Program-made: the position numbers and the translations under genes
Shown here: positions 33,274 through 38,631 of the stretch, one piece after another
Numbering within the stretch: the first letter of the stretch is position 1
Layout: each line of letters starts with the position of its first letter
Notes under the pieces: generated by a model
What the model was told of the DNA's origin: nothing
What the model saw: only the letters and a program-made list of their open reading frames with translations
Databases searched by the model: none
Source: Mycobacterium sp.
Lineage (GTDB): Bacteria > Actinomycetota > Actinomycetes > Mycobacteriales > Mycobacteriaceae
Assembly: GCA_019236925.1 (NCBI GenBank)
Contig: JAFAID010000028.1
Location: 1 to 38,631, forward strand
Length of the DNA stretch: 38,631 nt
Reading direction: 5' to 3'

Positions 33274-34937
33274 CGCAGATCCGCCTCGTCAGCGCGCAGC
33301 GCCCAGGTCGCGAAGCGTTCGCCCGTATCACGGTGCTTGATGAAGTTGCGCACCACCCGGTCGATGTAATCGCCGAGCTCGTCGCTGGTGACCTTGTGCT
33401 GACGCAGTTTTCGGCCAAAGCCACTGTCCAGGCCCAAGCTGCCACCCAGATGCACTTGAAATCCCTCGACCGAGCCGCCGTGGCCGTCGTCGACCATCTG
33501 GCCCTTGAAGCCGATGTCGGCGATCTGGATGCGGGCACACGAGTTGGGGCAGCCGTTGATGTTGACCGTGACCGGTACGTCTAGTTGGGCGTTGATGTCC
33601 TCGAGCCGGCGCTCCAGCTCGGGCACCAGCACCTGGGAACGCCCACGCGTTTCGGCGAAGGACAGCTTGCAGTACTCGATGCCGGTGCAGGACATCAGGT
33701 TTCGACGCCAGTGCGACGGCCGCGACGGCAGCCCAAGCCCGTCCAGGCCGGCGATCAGCTCGTCGAGCTTGTCGTCGGGAACATCCAGGATGACCAGCTT
33801 CTGGTATGGGGTGAATCGGATCCGCTGCGACCCGGCTTGCTCGGCCAGGTCGGTCACCGCGGACAGGATGGTGCCCGACACCCGCCCGGCAATCGGTGCG
33901 ACCCCGACGGCGTTGAGCCCGTTCTTCAGCCGCTGCACGCCGACATGGTCGATCGGCTGCTTGACGGGTTCGGGGGCCGGACCGTCGATGAGTTTCCGTT
34001 TGAGGTACTCGGTTTCGAGCACCTCGCGGAATTTCTCGATGCCCCAGTCCTTGATCAGGAATTTCATCCGGGCCTTGGAGCGCAATCGTCGGTAGCCGTA
34101 ATCACGGAACACCGAGGTGACGGCCTCCCAGACGTCGGGTACCTCCTCGAGCGGCACCCAGGCGCCGACCCGTTGAGCCAGCATCGGGTTGGTGGAAAGG
34201 CCGCCACCCACCCACAGATCCAGACCGGGTCCGTGCTCGGGGTGGTTGACCCCGATGAACGCGACGTCGTTGATTTCGTGCGCAACGTCCTGCAGACCCG
34301 AGATCGCGGTCTTGTACTTGCGAGGCAGGTTGGAGAACTCCGGGTTGCCGATGTAGCGGCGCACGATCTCCTGCACGGCCCAGGTCGGGTCGAGAACCTC
34401 GTCGAGCGACTCGCCGGCAAGCGGTGAGCCCAGGACTACACGCGGGCAGTCGCCGCACGCCTCGGTGGTCTGCAGCCCGACCGCGGCCAGTCGTTCCCAG
34501 ATCTCGGGGACCTTCTCGATCTCGATCCAGTGGTACTGCACGTTTTCGCGGTCGGAGATGTCGGCGGTGTCCCGAGCGAACTCGGTGGAAATCTGGCCGA
34601 GCGTGCGCAGCGCCGCGGTGCTCAGTGCCCCGCCGTCGCAGCGCACCCGCATCATGAAGTACTTCGCTTCGAGCAGATCGGCATTCTCGTCGCCGGTGAA
34701 GCTGCCGTCGTAACCCTGCTCACGCTGGGTGTAGAGGCCCATCCAGCGCATCCGGCCGCGTAGGTCGTTTTTGTCGATGCTGTCGAAGCCGGCTTTGGCG
34801 TAATGGTTGAGGATTCGGTCGCGCACATTGAGCGCGTCGTCATCCTGTTTGAATTGCTCGTTGGGATTGAGCGGCTCGCGCTCACCAAGCGCCCACTGGC
34901 CTTCGGTGCGGCCATTGGCGGGGCGGGGGGAAGTCAT
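33270..34937 (-). CDS. sirA: Ferredoxin-dependent sulfite reductase
   Basis: A 555-residue siroheme/4Fe-4S enzyme reducing sulfite to sulfide. Cluster-binding cysteines are in SCTGIEYCKLSF and NGCPNSCARI. A Tyr (WMGLYTQREQGYDGSF) and a Cys (ACGDCPRVVLG) correspond to the region of the Tyr-Cys link described in the M. tuberculosis protein. AAGGAGA lies seven bases before the ATG. It is first in the sirA-cysH-chelatase operon and is preceded by a Cys-rich leader ORF. Confidence 0.96.
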   Translation of the reverse strand: MTSPRPANGRTEGQWALGEREPLNPNEQFKQDDDALNVRDRILNHYAKAGFDSIDKNDLRGRMRWMGLYTQREQGYDGSFTGDENADLLEAKYFMMRVRCDGGALSTAALRTLGQISTEFARDTADISDRENVQYHWIEIEKVPEIWERLAAVGLQTTEACGDCPRVVLGSPLAGESLDEVLDPTWAVQEIVRRYIGNPEFSNLPRKYKTAISGLQDVAHEINDVAFIGVNHPEHGPGLDLWVGGGLSTNPMLAQRVGAWVPLEEVPDVWEAVTSVFRDYGYRRLRSKARMKFLIKDWGIEKFREVLETEYLKRKLIDGPAPEPVKQPIDHVGVQRLKNGLNAVGVAPIAGRVSGTILSAVTDLAEQAGSQRIRFTPYQKLVILDVPDDKLDELIAGLDGLGLPSRPSHWRRNLMSCTGIEYCKLSFAETRGRSQVLVPELERRLEDINAQLDVPVTVNINGCPNSCARIQIADIGFKGQMVDDGHGGSVEGFQVHLGGSLGLDSGFGRKLRQHKVTSDELGDYIDRVVRNFIKHRDTGERFATWALRADEADLR

Positions 34938-34945
34938 TCGGCATT

Positions 34946-34957
34946 CTCCTTGTGGAG
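34946..34957 (-). promoter_or_regulatory. sirA: Mini-hairpin over the sirA ribosome-binding site
   Basis: On the minus strand CTCC-ACAA-GGAG forms a four-pair stem whose right arm is the sirA Shine-Dalgarno core. It could hide the site when the leader is not being translated. The stem is short and may be incidental. Confidence 0.35.
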
Positions 34958-35048
34958 TAGCCGGCCTGGAACGCGCGAATCACCGGTTGCTGTCCCGGCG
35001 GCGCAGATCCGGGAGCCAGCTGAAATACAGGTGGGCGGGTCTACGGCA

Positions 35049-35144
35049 TCAAGCCAGACAGCGACAGCTGCAGACACGCTTGAAATCGATGTGCCGGCGC
35101 GCCACCAGCGCGATGTCGAAAGGGCTGCGGTGGGCGGTGGTCAC
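35049..35144 (-). CDS. Cysteine-rich leader peptide upstream of sirA (putative attenuator uORF)
   Basis: A 31-codon GTG-initiated ORF: starts (V)TTAHRSPFDIALVARRH, ends RVCSCRCLA-stop. It lies 111 bp before sirA, almost the same spacing as the leader ORF before subI. CACAAT (35156-35151) ends six bases before the GTG, so the message would be leaderless. Mycobacterial sirA operons are known to carry such short Cys-rich upstream ORFs that act as cysteine-responsive attenuators. The peptide itself is probably only a sensor. Confidence 0.78.
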   Translation of the reverse strand: MTTAHRSPFDIALVARRHIDFKRVCSCRCLA

Positions 35145-35150
35145 TCGGCC

Positions 35151-35156
35151 ATTGTG
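35151..35156 (-). promoter_or_regulatory. -10 element of the sirA leader
   Basis: CACAAT on the minus strand, six bases before the GTG of the leader ORF, places the transcription start at that codon. It differs from TANNNT at the first base. No good -35 is seen, which would fit an activator-dependent promoter. Confidence 0.45.
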
Positions 35157-35291
35157 CCACGGATGTCGCGAACGGTTGCTACCAGGGTGGAATTTCTCTC
35201 ACAGTGAGCAAAACTACGTGGCAACCCTGGGATGCGGCGCACACGTCACCGAGAGTTGGCTGGAAGCCGGGACTGGGGAATATTGGCAGCC

Positions 35292-36461
35292 ATGACGGCA
35301 AGTTCTGCGCCCGCCGCCCTTCCCGATGTGCAACTGAGCCCGGGCCCGTTCGGCATCTACGTGCACGTGCCGTTCTGCTTCACCCGCTGCGGCTACTGCG
35401 ACTTCAACACCTATACCCCCGCTGAGCTGGGCGGAGTTAACCCCGATGCATGGCTGCTGGTGTTGCGGTCTGAGCTCGAGCTGGCGGCCGCGCGGCTGGA
35501 CGCGCCGCCGGTGCAGACCGTGTTCGTCGGGGGCGGAACACCGTCGTTGTTGGGCGGTGCGCGGCTGGCCACGGTGCTGGATGCGGTACGCGACAACTTC
35601 GAGCTGGCATCCGACGCCGAGGTCACCACCGAGGCCAACCCGGAGTCGGCATGGCCGGACTTTTTTGCCGCCGCCCGCGCGGCCGGCTTCACGAGGGTGT
35701 CGCTGGGGATGCAGTCGGTGTCACCACGGGTGCTGGGCGTTCTCGACCGGATCCACACGCCGAATCGGTCGGCGGCGGCGGCCCGCGAGGCGCTCGCCGA
35801 GGGATTCGAACACGTCAGCCTCGACCTCATCTACGGCACCCCCGGGGAGTCCGACGACGACCTGCTGCGTTCGGTCGACACAGCGATCGACACTGGCGTC
35901 GATCACGTATCCGCCTATGCGCTGGTGGTCGAGGAGGGCACCGCGTTGGCGCGACGGGTCCGCAGCGGCGAGCTCGTGGCTCCCGACGACGACGTGCTGG
36001 CGCATCGCTACGAGCTGGTCGACGAGCAGCTGTCGGTGGCCGGCCTCGAGTGGTACGAGGTGTCCAACTGGAGTCGGGCGGGTGGGCAGTGCCGACACAA
36101 TCTGGGGTACTGGGACGGCGGACAGTGGTGGGGTGCCGGTCCGGGCGCGCACAGTTTTGTCGGTACGACGCGCTGGTGGAATGTCAAGCACCCCAACACT
36201 TATGCTCAGATCCTCGATGACGCGACGTTGCCGGTCGCCGGTTTCGAGGAGCTGAATGCGCACAGCCGCCACACCGAGGATGTCATGCTGAGAATCCGCC
36301 TGCGTCAAGGCCTTTCGCTGGATCTGCTCGACGACGCCGAACGCGAGCGTGCTGCCATCGCCGTCAACGACGGCTTGCTGACGTCTGAAGGTCAGCGCCT
36401 GGTGCTCACCGACCGGGGACGGTTACTGGCCGACGGCGTCGTCCGCATGCTGCTGGGTTAG
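35292..36461 (+). CDS. hemW: Radical SAM heme chaperone HemW (annotated hemN in M. tuberculosis)
   Basis: 389 residues from ATG 35292; the frame extends upstream but that stretch has no family match. The radical-SAM motif CFTRCGYCDFNTY is CxxxCxxC without the fourth Cys found in true oxygen-independent coproporphyrinogen oxidase HemN, which favours HemW. Other family marks are VFVGGGTPSLL, VSLGMQS, LDLIYGTPGE and YWDGGQWWGAGPGAHS. HemW delivers heme to target proteins. It follows the sirA leader divergently and overlaps the 13E12 gene by four bases at the stops. Confidence 0.9.
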   Translation: MTASSAPAALPDVQLSPGPFGIYVHVPFCFTRCGYCDFNTYTPAELGGVNPDAWLLVLRSELELAAARLDAPPVQTVFVGGGTPSLLGGARLATVLDAVRDNFELASDAEVTTEANPESAWPDFFAAARAAGFTRVSLGMQSVSPRVLGVLDRIHTPNRSAAAAREALAEGFEHVSLDLIYGTPGESDDDLLRSVDTAIDTGVDHVSAYALVVEEGTALARRVRSGELVAPDDDVLAHRYELVDEQLSVAGLEWYEVSNWSRAGGQCRHNLGYWDGGQWWGAGPGAHSFVGTTRWWNVKHPNTYAQILDDATLPVAGFEELNAHSRHTEDVMLRIRLRQGLSLDLLDDAERERAAIAVNDGLLTSEGQRLVLTDRGRLLADGVVRMLLG

Positions 36462-37927
36462 AAGGGCGGTGGATCGTAACCCGCCGCGCGTTGTCGGCGC
36501 TGTTTGATAAGGCGCTCTTTGGCGAGCTGTTGTTCGTTAGTCCGTCGCTCCGAAGTTATGTGATAGCGGCGATCTTGTGCCCGCGTACGTTCCCGACGTG
36601 GCATCATCAATCCCTTTGTAAATCTTGGCGATTCAGCCAACTGCGCGACCTTCAGCTCTCCGGTTGGCGTGGCCAGCACTGGGAAGAAAATGCTGCCTCC
36701 GGGGGTAGTCGTGTAGGTGTGGCCGCTCGGCGCGGTCCACTCCACGGTGCCATCTGCTAGCTGACGGTCCGACCAACCGCCAGTGCCGGTGTAGAAGGTC
36801 TTCAGCAAGTGGTGATAGCGGCACAGCAGCTTCAGATTCGACGCGTGGGTAAGGCCCAACGGAAATGGCACGGTGTGATCAAGATCGCAAACTTCAGCCG
36901 GCTGATCGCATCCGGGGAATCGACACGTCAAATCCCGACAGCGCACGAATTCAGCCAACGCCGTCGAAGGTCGATAGCCTCGCTCGGACCTGGTCGACGG
37001 CATCACCACTGGCTTGATCTTCGCGGTTGTGGCCATGTCGCGCAAAGTGGCTGAAGCTAGGGGCCCAAAGTTCGGCAGGTAACCGGGCGATTGAGAGTCG
37101 CCGCTGATCGTCGCCTGCTCGGCCAAGACATGAATGACTACGTCGGTGGCCGGGCGTCGTTGCGCTGCCGAGCAGTCCGGCGACCCGCATTCACAACGCA
37201 TCGCCGTCAGCCCGGCAACCAATGTGGCCAAGGCGTCTGCCCGACGTTGTTGTTTGGTTCGCGGATCTGCCGCGCAGACGGTTCCAGCAAGCGCGTCGAG
37301 CTTCTGATCTAAGGCCGCGCCGTCGTGGGCGTGCAGCTGCGCCCAACCTCCGGCCAATCCGGCGTCCGTGGGCGCAACTTCGACATAGCGATTCTCGGTG
37401 CGCTCGTCCGGAACTCGCTTGCCGGCGGGATCGAACCGCATGACCCACATATCGATGCGTTCGACAAGCTTTGGGGCGGACAGCCGCATCCACTTCGGCG
37501 CGTGCCTGGCGATGGCCGCATCCAGCTTGGCGATCAAGACCGGGTCGTCCACCAGCTCGGTGCGAGATACGACCGCAGCCATCATCCGGAAGTCGATTAG
37601 TCCTCGCGCGAAAACCTCGGCGACGCGGGGCAGTCGCTCGCGCAAAGCGATCGCGTAGCGCAACCGGCCCCGCGCCCGGCCCCGACTAATACTCAGGGCC
37701 GCGCCAACTTCAGCGACGACGTTCTCATGGCCGTCGACGGCCCAGTTCTGGCGATCGACATCGTCCTCGGGTGCACGACGCGCGTACAACTCACCGATCG
37801 CCGCCAACTCGCGAGCACACATCGCGTTCTGCCGGCGCGCCGCGGCGGTGATGGCATCCACCACGCCGGCGTCGTCCACACCAACAAAGGCCGCAGCGGC
37901 CTGAGGTGATGTATCGCAGTCGAACAT
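36458..37927 (-). CDS. 13E12-repeat family protein (DUF222 + HNH endonuclease domain)
   Basis: 489 residues. The N-terminal DUF222 region (about 20-300) includes AALSISRGRARGRLRYA. The C-terminal HNH motif reads CRFPGCDQPAEVCDLDHTVP followed by NLKLLCRYHHLLKTF, with all zinc/HNH residues present. Members are multi-copy in mycobacterial genomes and often near mobile DNA; their biological role is unresolved. Flanks show no inverted repeats or recombinase. The ATG directly follows a TATAAT -10, suggesting a leaderless transcript. Confidence 0.9.
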   Translation of the reverse strand: MFDCDTSPQAAAAFVGVDDAGVVDAITAAARRQNAMCARELAAIGELYARRAPEDDVDRQNWAVDGHENVVAEVGAALSISRGRARGRLRYAIALRERLPRVAEVFARGLIDFRMMAAVVSRTELVDDPVLIAKLDAAIARHAPKWMRLSAPKLVERIDMWVMRFDPAGKRVPDERTENRYVEVAPTDAGLAGGWAQLHAHDGAALDQKLDALAGTVCAADPRTKQQRRADALATLVAGLTAMRCECGSPDCSAAQRRPATDVVIHVLAEQATISGDSQSPGYLPNFGPLASATLRDMATTAKIKPVVMPSTRSERGYRPSTALAEFVRCRDLTCRFPGCDQPAEVCDLDHTVPFPLGLTHASNLKLLCRYHHLLKTFYTGTGGWSDRQLADGTVEWTAPSGHTYTTTPGGSIFFPVLATPTGELKVAQLAESPRFTKGLMMPRRERTRAQDRRYHITSERRTNEQQLAKERLIKQRRQRAAGYDPPPF

Positions 37928-37934
37928 ATTTTCG

Positions 37935-37940
37935 ATTATA
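37935..37940 (-). promoter_or_regulatory. TATAAT -10 element of the 13E12-family gene
   Basis: A perfect TATAAT on the minus strand lies seven bases before ATG 37927. That fits a transcript beginning on or one base from the start codon. Confidence 0.6.
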
Positions 37941-37942
37941 GT

Positions 37943-37970
37943 GCAGCGGCCGACAGCTTCCGGCCGCTGC
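37943..37970 (-). terminator. Hairpin between the alcohol dehydrogenase and 13E12 genes
   Basis: GCAGCGGCCG (37943-37952) and CGGCCGCTGC (37961-37970) form a perfect 10-bp stem with an 8-base loop, immediately after the dehydrogenase stop. There is no T tract, so it may end transcription only weakly or act with other factors. Confidence 0.5.
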
Positions 37971-37972
37971 GC

Positions 37973-38631
37973 TCAGAAGCACACGACGCTGCGGGCGCCG
38001 TGCCCGGCGGCCATGTCGGTGAACGCCGCCTCGACGTCGTCGAGGCGGATGCGTCGCGTGACCAACGCCTCGAGGTCGAGTAGACCGCGGCGGGCCAGGT
38101 CGGCCAACACCGGGATATCGCGCGGAGGGTCGCTGGCGCCGTACACGCTGCCCTGAATTGTCTTGCCGTCGACCATCAATGAGAGCGCTGGAAACGTCAC
38201 CGACTCCTCGATGCCCGCGGCCCCCACCAGGGTGACCTTGCCGCCGCGGCGGGTGGCGTCGTAAGCCGCGCGAATCGTGGCGGGCTTGCCCACGACTTCG
38301 ATGCCGTGATCGACGCCGGCCCCGCCGGTGCGGTCGCGCACCGCGGTGGCCAAGTCGCCCTCGCTCGCATCGATCGTGTCGGTCGCGCCGTTGTCGGTCG
38401 CGGCCGGAAGTTGGGCGGCCACCCGGTCTGCGGCGATGATCGGTGCCGCACCGGCCAGGCGAGCCCCTTGGATCGCAGCCAAACCTACACCGCCGCAACC
38501 GATTACCAGCACGCTCTCGCCCGGGCGGACGGCCGCCGTGCGCATCACGGCGCCGACGCCGGTCGTCAGACCGCAACCCAGCAATGCCGCATGATCCAGC
38601 GGCAGCGACTCGTCGACCGCCACCACCGCCG
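37973..38631 (-). CDS. Zinc-type alcohol dehydrogenase, C-terminal part (truncated by window)
   Basis: About 219 residues are visible; the N-terminal catalytic domain continues beyond the right edge. The visible part begins near DHAALLGCGLTTGVGAVM and carries the Rossmann motif VLVIGCGGVGLAAIQGARL. It ends with RIRLDDVEAAFTDMAAG, the usual C-terminal pattern of class III-like and mycobacterial zinc-dependent medium-chain dehydrogenases. The structural-zinc Cys cluster lies outside, so activity and substrate cannot be judged. Confidence 0.9.
   Translation of the reverse strand, partial: AVVAVDESLPLDHAALLGCGLTTGVGAVMRTAAVRPGESVLVIGCGGVGLAAIQGARLAGAAPIIAADRVAAQLPAATDNGATDTIDASEGDLATAVRDRTGGAGVDHGIEVVGKPATIRAAYDATRRGGKVTLVGAAGIEESVTFPALSLMVDGKTIQGSVYGASDPPRDIPVLADLARRGLLDLEALVTRRIRLDDVEAAFTDMAAGHGARSVVCF

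Noticed and set aside
1..38631. Insertion sequence, phage attachment site, CRISPR array, tRNA or rRNA gene
   Set aside because: No transposase or integrase motif, no regularly spaced repeats and no cloverleaf or rRNA signature were seen; the 13E12 protein has no recombinase or flanking repeats here.

Overview
The window comes from a high-GC mycobacterium (Mycobacterium sensu lato, not M. tuberculosis itself). The S20, HolA, LepA, SirA-CysH and SubI-CysTWA proteins and their order follow the M. tuberculosis Rv2415c-Rv2388c block, inverted. Intruding segments include a type I polyketide synthase, a FadE pair and two accessory cassettes. Very short gene gaps, ATGA/GTGA overlaps and several apparently leaderless starts also fit this genus.

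Layout. Positions 1-5806 hold the 3' part of a reducing polyketide synthase (KS'-AT-DH-ER-KR-ACP). It faces an opposing operon of two acyl-CoA dehydrogenases and an F420/FMN split-barrel protein (5819-8545). Positions 8725-12128 carry comEA, comEC and holA, followed by convergent rpsT. Positions 12540-16068 are a tight three-gene operon: circularly permuted ATP-grasp, alpha-E protein and transglutaminase-like protease. This is a predicted peptide-ligation system of unknown product. Next come a membrane protein, an RNase Z-like protein with an altered metal motif, a CBS-pair protein, a PemK/MazF-like protein and a small exported protein that ends in a strong intrinsic terminator. lepA (19666-21507) appears to start on a non-canonical AUC codon. 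It is followed by a stray second copy of its own 3' tail, then lppR and two tiny membrane proteins.

Sulfur assimilation dominates the right half. subI-cysT-cysW-cysA (22961-26767) imports sulfate. sirA-cysH-sirohydrochlorin chelatase (34937-31835, minus strand) reduces APS to sulfite and sulfite to sulfide and supplies the siroheme cofactor. Each operon is preceded by a leaderless 30-31 codon upstream ORF ending in clustered cysteine codons (CCC-stop; CSCRCLA-stop). This points to shared cysteine-responsive attenuation.

Between cysA and the chelatase gene lie two accessory cassettes. Cassette A (26931-28928) is an EspC-like small protein with a YxxxE signal, a larger protein with a WEG-containing N-terminus and a toxin-like module, and a low-GC small protein that is a candidate immunity factor. 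Cassette B (29193-31831) is a TetR regulator with a perfect 12-bp inverted-repeat operator, a saccharopine-dehydrogenase-like protein and an alpha/beta hydrolase. Between the cassettes lie the 3' tail of a second chelatase gene and, directly next to it, the 3' tail of a second cysA. This is a recombination or duplication scar.

The right end holds hemW, a 13E12-family HNH protein and a truncated zinc-type alcohol dehydrogenase. I see no tRNA, rRNA, CRISPR array or intact insertion sequence. No stretch above 300 bp lacks a gene or leader ORF.
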